Origin: Proteobacteria bacterium UBA2133
GTDB taxonomy: Bacteria; Pseudomonadota; Gammaproteobacteria; Arenicellales; UBA868
Direction: 5' to 3'
Assembly: GCA_002327725.1 (NCBI GenBank)
Contig: DCXP01000045.1
Span: forward strand, 1 to 37,796
DNA length: 37,796 nt
In this document: one piece after another, positions 1 to 7,807 of the stretch
Layout of the letters: every line of letters starts with the position of its first letter
How positions within the stretch are numbered: the stretch's first letter is position 1
The notes under the pieces: model-generated
Databases searched by the model: none
What the model was told of the DNA's origin: nothing
Seen by the model: the letters and a program-made list of their open reading frames with translations, nothing else
Program-made: the position numbers and the translations under genes

Positions 1-1
1 C

Positions 2-373
2 GCCGACATCCTGGTGGTTAACAAGTGCGATCAGGACGGCGCCGACCAGACTGCCCGCCAGCTCGAATCGATGCTCACACTGCGCGGTCCGGACCACATC
101 CAGGCCGTTGTCCTGAAGACCACGGCCACCACCGGCGACGGCGTGGATGACCTCCTGACCGCCATGGACCGCCACTCGAACACGCCCAACCCGAAGGAGC
201 GGCGCCGTGAGCGCACCCGCCAGTTGCTCGTGGGACGGGCCGGTGACCGGCTGCGCGAGGAGCTGCTGCGACACGACAGCGACCGGCTGGATGCGGTCTG
301 CGACGCCTTTGAGCGCGGTGAACGGTCCCTTGAGGAAAGTGCCCGCGATCTGCTCAAGCGGGAACAACCCTGA
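2..373 (+). CDS. meaB: MeaB/ArgK-family GTPase, C-terminal part (5' end outside window)
   Basis: The reading frame is open from the window edge and ends in TGA at 371-373, so only about the last 123 residues are present. The visible start reads ADILVVNKCDQDGA, the G4 base-recognition motif (NKxD) of the MeaB/ArgK GTPases. It is followed by the helical C-terminal segment typical of the family (TTATTGDGVDDLL, then an Arg-rich helix). MeaB proteins protect and reload adenosylcobalamin-dependent methylmalonyl-CoA mutase. The mutase gene would be expected just upstream, outside the window. The stop lies 10 bp from the convergent higA stop. Family assignment is from the motif and C-terminal pattern; the P-loop is not visible. 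Confidence 0.85.
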   Translation, partial: ADILVVNKCDQDGADQTARQLESMLTLRGPDHIQAVVLKTTATTGDGVDDLLTAMDRHSNTPNPKERRRERTRQLLVGRAGDRLREELLRHDSDRLDAVCDAFERGERSLEESARDLLKREQP

Positions 374-383
374 ACTAAGGACC

Positions 384-701
384 TCAGGCTGACTTTCGCA
401 GGTGACGCGACTTGCGGATACCGGCAAGTTCGTTGGCTTCGCTCAGTTGGGTTCTGTAAAGATCCCACCGCACCTGCAGGTTGAGCCAGAACTCAGCCGT
501 GACGCCAAAGAACCGCGCAAGCCGAAGCGCCGTGCTCGGCGTGATCCCGCGCTTTTGATTAACGAGTTCGTTGACGCGCTGATACGGCACACGGATCGCA
601 TCCGCGAGTTCGCGCTGGCTGATCTCGAAGGGCTCGAGAAATTCCGCCCGGAGCATTTCGCCGGGATGGGTCGGCTGCCTGTGGCTTGGAATGCGGACCA
701 T
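384..701 (-). CDS. higA: HigA-family antitoxin (XRE/Cro-type HTH)
   Basis: A 105-residue protein with the HigA/VapI arrangement. A short lead ends in HPGEMLRAEFLEPF, followed by a helix-turn-helix (SQRELADAIRVPYQRVNELV), then the conserved RGITPSTALRLARFFG and WLNLQ block. Antitoxins of this family neutralise a RelE-fold toxin and repress their own promoter. It lies 12 bp downstream of the toxin gene on the same strand, in the toxin-first order usual for higBA. The C-terminus (KSRHLRKSA) is short and basic. The name HigA rests on architecture and partner; it is a confident family call. Confidence 0.9.
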   Translation of the reverse strand: MVRIPSHRQPTHPGEMLRAEFLEPFEISQRELADAIRVPYQRVNELVNQKRGITPSTALRLARFFGVTAEFWLNLQVRWDLYRTQLSEANELAGIRKSRHLRKSA

Positions 702-713
702 GAGATCTTTCCC

Positions 714-1007
714 CTAGTGATAGTCGGTTACGACAACATCGAAGGGTCCCGTTCGACCCCACCTGAAACAGACCCGGTACTGTTCGTTAATCCGGATACT
801 GTATTGCCCGCTTCTCGTACCAGTCAGGGCCTCAAGCCGGTTGCCTGGCGGTGCCCTTAATTCCTCAAGCAACGAGACGGAATCCAGTTGATCGAGTTTC
901 CGAACGGCGATCCGCCAGAGCGCCTGCGGGCAGGCGGCGCGGGCAGACCGCGAGTTGATACCGTTAAAGATGTCCTCGCTGGCCTGATCCAGAAATGACT
1001 GGATCAC
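714..1007 (-). CDS. higB: HigB-like toxin of the RelE/ParE superfamily
   Basis: 97 residues starting at a GTG. The protein begins MIQSFLDQASEDIFNG and contains the family's central PPGNRLEALTG, then SIRINEQYRVCFRW and a terminal VVVTDYH. These match the compact RelE-fold HigB toxins, which cleave mRNA on the ribosome. Upstream ATGs are out of frame or blocked by a stop, and homologues start with the same MI(K/Q)SF pattern, so the GTG start is preferred. It is co-transcribed with higA, which follows after 12 bp. An inverted-repeat region at 1014-1037 sits directly upstream and is the likely autoregulatory site. Confidence 0.88.
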   Translation of the reverse strand: MIQSFLDQASEDIFNGINSRSARAACPQALWRIAVRKLDQLDSVSLLEELRAPPGNRLEALTGTRSGQYSIRINEQYRVCFRWGRTGPFDVVVTDYH

Positions 1008-1013
1008 ATTAAC

Positions 1014-1037
1014 ATGATAGCACGGATATCATGCTAT
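1014..1037 (-). promoter_or_regulatory. Overlapping inverted repeats upstream of higBA (putative HigA operator)
   Basis: Two interlaced perfect inverted repeats lie 7-30 bp upstream of the toxin start. One is ATGATA-N7-TATCAT (1014-1032) and the other is ATAGCA-N9-TGCTAT (1017-1037). HigA antitoxins repress by binding palindromes at this position, so an operator role is inferred. No binding data are available. Confidence 0.55.
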
Positions 1038-1212
1038 TGCTCTTGAGCATTGCGGTACGATGACGTGACCGGTCATGGGTTATCCCGACCTCAGGCAGGC
1101 ATTCGGAATGCATGCCCGCCAGTCTGCTTACGGCGTCAATTCCGGTCTGTAAAGCGCGTCACAGGCTCTCCACCTGGGGCCGAAGATGCCCCTGCGGGCC
1201 TAGAGGAAAGAA

Positions 1213-1884
1213 TCAGTAGAAGGTGCAGATCTCTTCGAGGCTTCGGCGCTCGATGTCGGGCACTTTGACGCCCTCCGCGGGATAACCCGTCACCAGGATC
1301 AGAAAGGGCCGCTCGTTGGCCGGGCGCTCCAGTACCTGGTTCAGAAACTTCATCGGGTTGGGCGTGTGGGTCAGTGACGCAAGGCCGACGTTATGCAGCG
1401 CGCTGATCAAAAGCCCTGTCGCAAGACCTGTGGATTCATAGGGGTAGTAGTGCTTGGTGCGATGGCCTTTTTCATCGGTGCGGCTGACCAGCGCAAACAC
1501 CACAATAAGGTAAGGCGCGGTTTCCAGAAAGGGCTTGTCGGCGTCGGTGCCAAGATGCGACAGCGCCTCAAGCCATTCATCCGGCGCGCGCTGCTCATAG
1601 AAGGCGCGCTCCTCGGCCTCGGCCGCCTCGCGGATCTGGCGCTTGATCGCGGGATCGCTCACCACCGCAAAATGCCAGGGCTGCTGGTTGGCACCGCTTG
1701 GCGCGGTGCCGGCGGTGCGGATGCATGACGCAATGACCTCGCGCGCAACCGGCTGATCTGAAAAATCGCGCACCGTGCGGCGGGTGTTAAGCGCCTGGTG
1801 CAGCGCCTTGGCGCGCGAGCGCATCTCGTCTTCGGTATAACGCGGATAGGGCGCAAGGGCCACGGAGCGGATTGAGGAGGCCAT
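1213..1884 (-). CDS. Nitroreductase-family flavoprotein
   Basis: 223 residues. The N-terminal RRTVRDFSDQPV and the APSGANQQPWHF segment are the FMN-binding signatures of the nitroreductase fold. The later STGLATGLLISALHNVGLASL and PFLILVTGYPAEG segments are also typical. The size and motifs resemble the subgroup near BluB and iodotyrosine dehalogenase, which use FMN and NAD(P)H, but the substrate cannot be deduced. The ATG follows a good Shine-Dalgarno sequence (aggaga). The gene is followed by 200 bp without a gene and preceded by the helicase stop 72 bp upstream, so it may be a late member of that cluster or transcribed alone. Confidence 0.88.
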   Translation of the reverse strand: MASSIRSVALAPYPRYTEDEMRSRAKALHQALNTRRTVRDFSDQPVAREVIASCIRTAGTAPSGANQQPWHFAVVSDPAIKRQIREAAEAEERAFYEQRAPDEWLEALSHLGTDADKPFLETAPYLIVVFALVSRTDEKGHRTKHYYPYESTGLATGLLISALHNVGLASLTHTPNPMKFLNQVLERPANERPFLILVTGYPAEGVKVPDIERRSLEEICTFY

Positions 1885-1956
1885 GGACTTTCTCCTGTTA
1901 GCGGCCGGTATGCCGGGTGCCTGGGTGACTGATGGCGGTAATGATACTGCTGGCGC

Positions 1957-3264
1957 TCAGGCGGCCTCGCCCGCCCGGGTCTCGTCGATGGAACGGTAGA
2001 AGGACTGGATCACCGGATCACACTTGATATCACCTGCGCTCAGCGGGCGGTTGAACGAGATGCCGTCGAGCGTGCGGCAGCGGCTTAAGGCCACGTAGGC
2101 CTGGCCGGGCGCAAACATTCCCCGGCCAAGATCAATGCGCACGTGTTCCAGCGTGAGTCCCTGCGCTTTGTGCACAGTGACCGCCCAGGCCAGGATGAAC
2201 GGAAACTGCGTGTAACTGCCGATCGACTCGGTCTCAACGCGGCGGCGTTTTTCATCCCACTGGTAGCGGTAGCGCTCCCAGGATTCGCGCTCCACAAAAA
2301 CATGCTGGCCGAGGTCTTCGTCGCCCAGCAGTTCGATCTCGATGAAGTCCTCCTCGAGCTGCACCACCCTGCCGAGCGAACCGTTGACCCACTCCTCGCC
2401 GTTCTTGGTGAACATCACCTGTGCGTCGACTTTAAGCCGAAGCTCTGCCGGCGAAGGCAACTGTGATTCGTTATCGAGCCAGTCGCCGTTGACTTCGGCG
2501 TCGAAGGTCCAGATCTCACCCGGCAGCTGCGCCAGCTGCTGCTCGTTGAACTGGCGGGCTCTTGCATTCACCGAGGTCAGCACCAGGCGCGTTTCTTCAG
2601 GGATCATTTCTTCTTCGACCACGTGGTTCAGCTGGTCCACCGTATCTTCAAGATCGGTGCCGGCACGGATGTGGTCAAGCAGGCGGATGAACTCGGGATC
2701 AGCCTGGCGGAACGAGCGGGTCAGCGTCACAGTGACCATCGGCAGTTCGCGCAAAGACATCGCGCTGAAAAAATACGGCGACTCGTAGTGTTCTTCGAAA
2801 AGGCGCTGCTCTTCGGCGCCGGCCACGACCGGCGGCAACTGATGCATGTCGCCTACCAGCACCAGGGTCTTGCCGCCGAAGGCGGCCCCGGCCCTTCCGG
2901 TGTTAAGGCGCAGGGCATCATCAACGGCATCCAGAAGATCGGCGCGCACCATCGAGACCTCATCAATCACGAGCACTTCCATTTTCTCGACCACCTCTTT
3001 GGCTGCGCCGGCGATGCGTTTGGCGCGCGGCTGCGGGCCCGGCGGCAATTGAAAGAGCGAATGAATCGTCTGGCCCTGCACATTAAGCGCCGCCACACCG
3101 GTGGGCGCGACAACCACGATGTTCTTGTCGAGTTCCCGGCGCAGCACATCAATCAGGGTCGATTTACCCGTACCGGCGGATCCTGTTACGAACACCACCG
3201 GCGGGGTCGCTACGCTTAAGAGATCCAGCGCCTGCTGGAATTCGTCGGTGATTTCGGTATCCAC
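1957..3264 (-). CDS. PIF1-like/RecD-like superfamily 1 DNA helicase
   Basis: 435 residues. The Walker A motif VTGSAGTGKSTL is followed by VVAPTGVAALNVQGQTIHSLF (motif Ia, PIF1 type). Next come VLVIDEVSMV (Walker B), a GDMHQLPPV motif III, and near the C-terminus TVHKAQGLTLEHV with YVALSRC (motifs V and VI). This is the core of bacterial PIF1-like helicases, which unwind DNA 5'-to-3'. The start is a GTG only 8 bp after the SDR stop. With rmuC just upstream it forms a close-packed run of rmuC, SDR and helicase. The family is certain; a cellular role in recombination or replication restart is inferred. Confidence 0.9.
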   Translation of the reverse strand: MDTEITDEFQQALDLLSVATPPVVFVTGSAGTGKSTLIDVLRRELDKNIVVVAPTGVAALNVQGQTIHSLFQLPPGPQPRAKRIAGAAKEVVEKMEVLVIDEVSMVRADLLDAVDDALRLNTGRAGAAFGGKTLVLVGDMHQLPPVVAGAEEQRLFEEHYESPYFFSAMSLRELPMVTVTLTRSFRQADPEFIRLLDHIRAGTDLEDTVDQLNHVVEEEMIPEETRLVLTSVNARARQFNEQQLAQLPGEIWTFDAEVNGDWLDNESQLPSPAELRLKVDAQVMFTKNGEEWVNGSLGRVVQLEEDFIEIELLGDEDLGQHVFVERESWERYRYQWDEKRRRVETESIGSYTQFPFILAWAVTVHKAQGLTLEHVRIDLGRGMFAPGQAYVALSRCRTLDGISFNRPLSAGDIKCDPVIQSFYRSIDETRAGEAA

Positions 3265-3272
3265 AGAGCGGG

Positions 3273-4022
3273 TCAGGGCAAGGCGGTGCAGCCGCCGTCG
3301 ACCACCAGTTCGGTGCCGGTGATGAACGACGCGTCGTCCGAGAGCAAAAAGAGGCAGGCGGCCGCGATATCTTCGGGCTCGCCGACCCTGCCGAGCGGCA
3401 CATGGGCGCTTAAAGCGCTCAAGGCTTCGGGGTTGGTCTCCCAGCGCGACTGCATCGGCGAGCGCACGGGCCCGGGCAGAATGCTGTTGGAGCGGATGCC
3501 GTCGGACGCAAACTGGATTGCGAGCGACTTTGAAAGCCGGATCACACCGGCCTTGGCTGCGCCGTAGGCATCCTGCGGTTTGTCATCGCCGCGCAGCGCA
3601 TCGATGGAGGCAATATGCACCATCGCCCCGCCGTTGCCCGCCTGCATATGCGGCACCACGTGGCGGGCGCTCAAGGCAAAGGATTTGAGGTTGATCGCAA
3701 AGACCTGGTCCCAAAGATCCATGTCGATATCAGTGACAGAAGTATCGCGGCCGAACCACAGCACCCCGGTGGTGTTCACCAGATAATCGATGCCGCCCTG
3801 TGCTGCCGCGGTTTTTTCCACCACGGAGCGCACAAAGGCCTCGTTGCTGAGGTCGCCCTGGTAGTAACTTGCCCTGCCCGGGCCTTCGGCGAGGCCTTGT
3901 GGCTCATCCTTGATGTCGGCGAGCGCGACATCAAGCCCCGCCGCCAGCAGCTCTCGCGCCGTGGCGAGGCCGATGCCGCCGCCGGCGCCGCAGACCAGGG
4001 CAGATTTTCCTTTGAAGTACAC
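3273..4022 (-). CDS. Short-chain dehydrogenase/reductase (SDR)
   Basis: 249 residues with the classical SDR features: a GAGGGIG cofactor loop near the N-terminus, the active-site serine in HIASIDA, the YGAAK catalytic Tyr-Lys pair, the PGPVRSPM segment and a closing FITGTELVVDGG. The glycine-rich loop is followed by a DIKDE acidic stretch, which suggests NAD(H) preference. The start is a GTG 7 bp downstream of the rmuC stop, and the stop is 8 bp before the helicase gene. It is therefore embedded between two DNA-metabolism genes. The substrate is unknown. NTTG replaces the usual NNAG motif. Confidence 0.92.
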   Translation of the reverse strand: MYFKGKSALVCGAGGGIGLATARELLAAGLDVALADIKDEPQGLAEGPGRASYYQGDLSNEAFVRSVVEKTAAAQGGIDYLVNTTGVLWFGRDTSVTDIDMDLWDQVFAINLKSFALSARHVVPHMQAGNGGAMVHIASIDALRGDDKPQDAYGAAKAGVIRLSKSLAIQFASDGIRSNSILPGPVRSPMQSRWETNPEALSALSAHVPLGRVGEPEDIAAACLFLLSDDASFITGTELVVDGGCTALP

Positions 4023-4029
4023 GCGCAGC

Positions 4030-5319
4030 TCAGTCGTCGTCGAATTCGTCTTCGGGAAGAAACTCCAGCAGCTCGTCGCCCTCGCCCGAGGGCAATTGCT
4101 CCACCTTGCGCAGTTTCCGGGCCATCACACGGGTGCGGGTCTGGGTCTGGTCGATGGTGTTGCTGGCGGTGGCGAGCTGCTTTTTCACTTTGTCGAGCAC
4201 CTCACCGAATTTGCCGAATTCTGTCTTTACCGCCGCCAGCACCTGCCAGACCTCGCTCGCCTGCTGCTCGATGGCAAGCGAACGGAAACCGAGACGCAGA
4301 CTGTTAAGCAGCGCCGCAATCGTGGTCGGCCCGCTGACCACCACCCGGTAATCCTGCTGCAGCTGGCTGACCATGCCCGGCTGGCGCAGCACCTCGGCAT
4401 AGAGCCCCTCGGTCGGCAGGTACAGCACGGCAAAGTCGGTGGTGTGCGGCGGGTTGAGATATTTATCCGCGATGGTTTTGGCGGACTGGGTCACCGAGCG
4501 CATGAGCTCGCGTGTGGACTGCGCGACCGCTTCGGCATCGGCGCTCTTTGCCGCCTCGGTGAGGCGAATGTAATCCTCCTGCGGAAACTTGGAGTCGATC
4601 GGCAGCCAGACACAGTCGTTGGGATCATCGCTTCTGCCGGGCAGGCGGATCGCGAACTCGACGCGCTCGCTGGAATTCTCGCGGGTGGCGACGTTGCGGT
4701 CGAACTGCTCGGGGGTAAGGACCTCTGCCAGGATCGCTTCGAGCTGATACTCCGCCCAGGTGCCGCGGGTCTTGACGTTGGTGAGCACATTTTTAAGGTC
4801 ACCGACGCCGATGGCGAGGCTCTGCATCTCGCCGAGACCCTTGTGCACCGCGTCGAGTTGCTCGCGCACCTGCTTGAAAGACTCACCCAGGCGTTTTTCG
4901 AGCGTGCCCTGCAGTTTCTCGTCAACCGTGCGGCGCATCTCCTCGAGCTTTTTCTCGTTGGCCTCGCGCATCTCGCCCAATTGCTCGCTGATGGTGGCGC
5001 GCAGGCCTTCGAGCCGCTGCTGGTTGGTCTCAACAAGCGCCTGCACCTGTGCCGCCACGCTTTCGAGCTGCTGTTTTTGCACATTGCTTAACTGGCCGAC
5101 GGTGGTGGCGAGGGTCTGGGCGGTTTTATCGAGGCTGCCGGAGACCTCTTCGCGAAGTTCGTGGCTGCGCTTGGCGGCCTCTTCGCGGCCTTCGCGCAGT
5201 TCTGCGCGCACGGCCTGCTCGGCATTGCCCGCCGAAGCGCGCCCGATCAGGCGCAGCAGCAGCGCGAGGTTTGCCACGGCAAGCACAATCACCAGCACAA
5301 GCAGCAGGTCGGTGTTCAT
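4030..5319 (-). CDS. rmuC: RmuC family DNA recombination protein
   Basis: 429 residues. An N-terminal membrane helix (LLLVLVIVLAVANLALLLRL) is followed by a long, highly charged coiled coil over roughly residues 30-180. After this comes the RmuC nuclease-like domain, with WAEYQLEAILAEVL, VWLPIDSKFPQEDY, TTDFAVLYLPTEGLYAEV and GPTTIAALLNSLRLG. RmuC limits inversion and rearrangement at short inverted repeats in E. coli and has a restriction-endonuclease-like fold. The very acidic C-terminus is normal for the family. It is the first gene of the minus-strand run with the SDR and the helicase. A weak Shine-Dalgarno sequence precedes the ATG. Confidence 0.95.
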   Translation of the reverse strand: MNTDLLLVLVIVLAVANLALLLRLIGRASAGNAEQAVRAELREGREEAAKRSHELREEVSGSLDKTAQTLATTVGQLSNVQKQQLESVAAQVQALVETNQQRLEGLRATISEQLGEMREANEKKLEEMRRTVDEKLQGTLEKRLGESFKQVREQLDAVHKGLGEMQSLAIGVGDLKNVLTNVKTRGTWAEYQLEAILAEVLTPEQFDRNVATRENSSERVEFAIRLPGRSDDPNDCVWLPIDSKFPQEDYIRLTEAAKSADAEAVAQSTRELMRSVTQSAKTIADKYLNPPHTTDFAVLYLPTEGLYAEVLRQPGMVSQLQQDYRVVVSGPTTIAALLNSLRLGFRSLAIEQQASEVWQVLAAVKTEFGKFGEVLDKVKKQLATASNTIDQTQTRTRVMARKLRKVEQLPSGEGDELLEFLPEDEFDDD

Positions 5320-5482
5320 GTCAGGGTCTTCTCCAGGACGGCCTCGGCCCCTGCATTATCCACGCGCAGGCACAGGCCGGCCAACTATGCCATTCGCTTC
5401 ATTTTCCCGGTACTGGGGGTTCACGTGGTGAGCCTGTCTCTGGCGCATTCTCCGGGTTTCACCGCGCTTTATATACACACCG

Positions 5483-5710
5483 ATGAAACCGAGACCGCTG
5501 GACGAGATCATGGGCATCGCCGAGGAAGCGCTCGCTAACGGCACTCACCCCGGGCAGCCGAAAGTGGGGCTGACGGCGGTTGAGCAGGCCCTGTGGGAAA
5601 GAGAAGCGCGGCTGCTCTGGCGGCTGACGAAACCGCTCGAATCGGTGCACGGACCGAGGCGACAACAGCGTGGCCGGGGCTGGCGCTCACCGCTGGCAAG
5701 AGGTTTTTAG
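5483..5710 (+). CDS. Possible small hypothetical protein
   Basis: A 75-residue frame starting at an ATG. The first 50 residues (for example LDEIMGIAEEALANGTHPGQ) look protein-like, while the last 20 are Arg/Gly-rich and less convincing. No Shine-Dalgarno sequence is evident, and a TATATA sits immediately before the start. I do not recognise a family. It is the best coding candidate in the gene-poor stretch 5320-5994 but may be spurious. Confidence 0.25.
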   Translation: MKPRPLDEIMGIAEEALANGTHPGQPKVGLTAVEQALWEREARLLWRLTKPLESVHGPRRQQRGRGWRSPLARGF

Positions 5711-5750
5711 GGAATTGCTTCCGGAAAAGGGTTGCGGGGGTGAAAAAAAT

Positions 5751-5796
5751 GCCCCGCGCGGGCTCATATTGGGGGGAGGAGATACCGGCGCGGGGC
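5751..5796. repeat. 9-bp GC-rich inverted repeat in a gene-poor interval
   Basis: GCCCCGCGC at 5751-5759 is matched by its exact complement GCGCGGGGC at 5788-5796, with 28 bp between the arms. There is no T-run after it. It lies in the interval 5711-5994, which otherwise holds an AT-rich patch (about 5870-5945) and no gene I can support. Confidence 0.45.
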
Positions 5797-5994
5797 GACG
5801 TCTGGATACCAAAGGAGAAAGCTATCCAGCCGAGGTTCAGAATAGCATCGCGGTTGCAGGGGCGATATTCAGTTTAATTTCTAATGTTAATAAGGACCAG
5901 TTTATGACCCTCTTGTTACAGGCACTTTTTTCTTATTATTGACCTTATGAACACGGGGCCTCGACGCGGGTCGTTGCTGTTTTCGCCTTAAGAA

Positions 5995-6309
5995 CTACAG
6001 CGACAACCTGAGGCAGTCCGCGCCGTCGACCAGCATATGGATAAGCAGCCCCGCCGCCACGATACGCAGCGGCTTGAACGCCAGCGCCACGGCATAGAGC
6101 GCGATCGCCGGGTAACTGTGCAGCGGGTGAAAACCGATGCCGCAGCGCTGCGGGTCAAAGACCGGATCTGCGAGCAGATGATCAAGGTCCACCGCCATCG
6201 TCGCCAGCATGATGAGCCAGGCGAGGCACCAGCGCGGCCTGAAAAAAAGCCACGCCGCTAAAGCCGGCACAAGCAGGTGTGCTGCCATATGGATAGTAGT
6301 AGCCATCAT
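5995..6309 (-). CDS. DUF6122-like small integral membrane protein
   Basis: 104 residues, mostly hydrophobic, with about three or four membrane segments. The segment MLATMAVDLDHLLADPVFDPQRCGIG and the following FHPLHSYPAIALYA resemble small membrane proteins annotated as DUF6122, which share the DxDHLxA and HPLH patterns. The histidines and acidic residues recall metal-dependent membrane hydrolases, but no activity is known to me. The start is uncertain: ATG codons at 6309, 6306 and 6288 are possible, and none has a strong ribosome site. The gene stands alone. Confidence 0.65.
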   Translation of the reverse strand: MMATTIHMAAHLLVPALAAWLFFRPRWCLAWLIMLATMAVDLDHLLADPVFDPQRCGIGFHPLHSYPAIALYAVALAFKPLRIVAAGLLIHMLVDGADCLRLSL

Positions 6310-6350
6310 CGCAAAAGCCGGGGTAAAGTTATTGACTGATCCTCAAGGCG

Positions 6351-6676
6351 CAAGCCGCGCTGGCGATGATAGCGCCTCGCGCCAGCGGAAACAGGCAGAA
6401 CGATCTGCACTTTGTGGCCGCCGATGTTGCGCTTGCTGAACTGGTGGTGCCCGGTGAAGACAGCGTCGTCCCATGGGAGGCCGGCAGTGAAGGCGAGTTG
6501 GTGCTGACCCATCTTGATCGTGAGTGCCAGCTGCTGCGATTTCGTACCGGAGATATCGTGCGCCTGACCGCTACCGAGCGCTGCGGGTGCGGGGCGTTGC
6601 GCTCACGGTGCTGGCATCGGGTACCCTTGCGCGTACCGAGAGCAAGACCCGCCGGCTGATCAAGGAGTACACCTGA
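6351..6676 (+). pseudogene. Remnant of a phenylacetate-CoA ligase-like gene
   Basis: Two pieces of a PaaK-type adenylate-forming ligase remain in different frames. The first (frame of 6366, to about 6600) reads NDLHFVAADVALAELV, then GELVLTHLDREC, LLRFRTGDIV and CGCG. This is the well-known LVxTHLDREaxPLLRFRTGDI region, but with one residue missing between the Cys-Gln and the Leu-Leu. The second (frame ending in TGA at 6674-6676) reads ASGTLARTESKTRRLI, the ligase C-terminus. The roughly 70-100 residues normally between them, and the whole N-terminal domain, are absent. The TGA overlaps the enoyl-CoA hydratase ATG, and an AAGGAG in the remnant (6662-6667) serves that gene. A large deletion plus frameshift is the simplest reading. 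Confidence 0.75.
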
Positions 6677-7431
6677 TGACCGATACCGTGCTGTATGAAG
6701 TAAGCGATGCCATTGCCAGCGTGACCCTGAACCGCCCTGAACGCCTCAACGCGATTAACCCGAAACTGCTTGCGGACCTGCTCAAGGCCCTGCGCCAGGC
6801 CAACGCCGACCCGGCGGTGCACGTGATCGTGCTGGGTGGTGCCGGCCGGGCTTTTTGCGCAGGAGACGACCTCAAGGAATTTGACAGCCAGGTCGGGACC
6901 CCGGCCGAGACCCGGGCCTACATCGAAAAGATTCAGGACGTTACCCGGGCGCTGTGCCTTAACCGCAAGATGGTCGTCGGCGCCATTCATGGCTGGGCGG
7001 TCGGTGGCGGTCTTGAATGGACCATCAACTGTGATTTTGTGGTGATGGCAAACGATGCGCGGTTTTTCTTTCCTGAGGTCTCGCTCGGGATTTTTGTCAC
7101 CGGCGGGGTAACGCGCCTTTTACCCCAGCAGATCGGCACCGCAAGAGCCCGGCGGATGATTCTGCTGGGAGAACGCTACAGCGCAGAAGATGCGCCGGCG
7201 CTCGGTTTCGACTGGCAGATTGTGGCGCCAGCCGAAGTCGCAGCGCAGGCACGCTCGCTCGCATCGCGGATCGCCGCGCTGCCGCAGGGGCCTGTCAGGG
7301 ATCTCAAGCAGGCGCTTCGCGAATCGGCCGGCAGTGATCTTGAAGGCGCGATGGCGATCGAGACCGAGGCGACGCTGCGCGGTTTTTTGGATCCCGAATC
7401 GACCCGGCGGGCGCGCGAGCGGCTCGGTTGA
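6676..7431 (+). CDS. Enoyl-CoA hydratase/isomerase family protein (crotonase fold)
   Basis: 251 residues, normal for a single-domain crotonase. Visible features are the CoA and oxyanion-hole segment GAGRAFCAGDDL, the second oxyanion segment HGWAVGGGLEW, and PEVSLGIF. Glu114 and Glu134 are 20 residues apart, as are the two catalytic glutamates of rat enoyl-CoA hydratase (Glu144 and Glu164), so hydratase activity is plausible. The ATG overlaps the ligase remnant's stop (TGATG), with AAGGAG 9 bp upstream. It was probably the second gene of an acyl-CoA catabolic operon whose ligase is now broken. The exact substrate is unknown. Confidence 0.92.
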   Translation: MTDTVLYEVSDAIASVTLNRPERLNAINPKLLADLLKALRQANADPAVHVIVLGGAGRAFCAGDDLKEFDSQVGTPAETRAYIEKIQDVTRALCLNRKMVVGAIHGWAVGGGLEWTINCDFVVMANDARFFFPEVSLGIFVTGGVTRLLPQQIGTARARRMILLGERYSAEDAPALGFDWQIVAPAEVAAQARSLASRIAALPQGPVRDLKQALRESAGSDLEGAMAIETEATLRGFLDPESTRRARERLG

Positions 7432-7807
7432 ATCAGCCGCGGCTGTGCGCTTGCCGGCGCAAGCGCCGCACCCGAAATTGCTTCTCATTATCGCCAAAGA
7501 ACCCGATTGAGGCGTGACTGCGTGGGGCCCTCATCTGCCGCCGAAGACCTAAAATTGTGCAAAACCCCCCTTGCGCATCAAAAATATTATTTGATTTATG
7601 GTTTTTACTCGGTTACTGTTTGCCTCTTAGGGCCTCAGGCCCGCTAACCGAATGGCAACAGGCGGTTGCCTGTCGACCTGCAAAACGCCCGCAAAGACGT
7701 CACCCAGCTCCTCCGACTCCTGTTTTTTATACCCATTCATTTCCTGCTCGCAGCGTCCGGGCCTCAACCGACTCTGTCAGCAATCCGTTAATCACAAGAG
7801 ACTTTTT
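7432..7807 (+). other. Long non-coding leader between enoyl-CoA hydratase and RRM genes
   Basis: 376 bp without a supportable gene. It starts with a 7-bp hairpin (arms GCGCTTG 7447-7453 and CAAGCGC 7460-7466) that could mark the end of the upstream transcript but has no T-run. An AT-rich patch at about 7575-7625 is the best place for a promoter. Transcription from there would give the RRM gene a leader of about 180 nt, ending in AAGAG before the ATG at 7808. Confidence 0.5.

Noticed and set aside
3910..5091. 393-codon plus-strand open frame across rmuC
   Set aside because: Antisense to RmuC; the Leu/His/Arg-rich translation mirrors the coiled-coil codons of the real gene.
7447..7466. 7-bp hairpin after the enoyl-CoA hydratase gene as a rho-independent terminator
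   Set aside because: The stem is real, but no T-run follows on either strand; it is mentioned within the leader feature instead.
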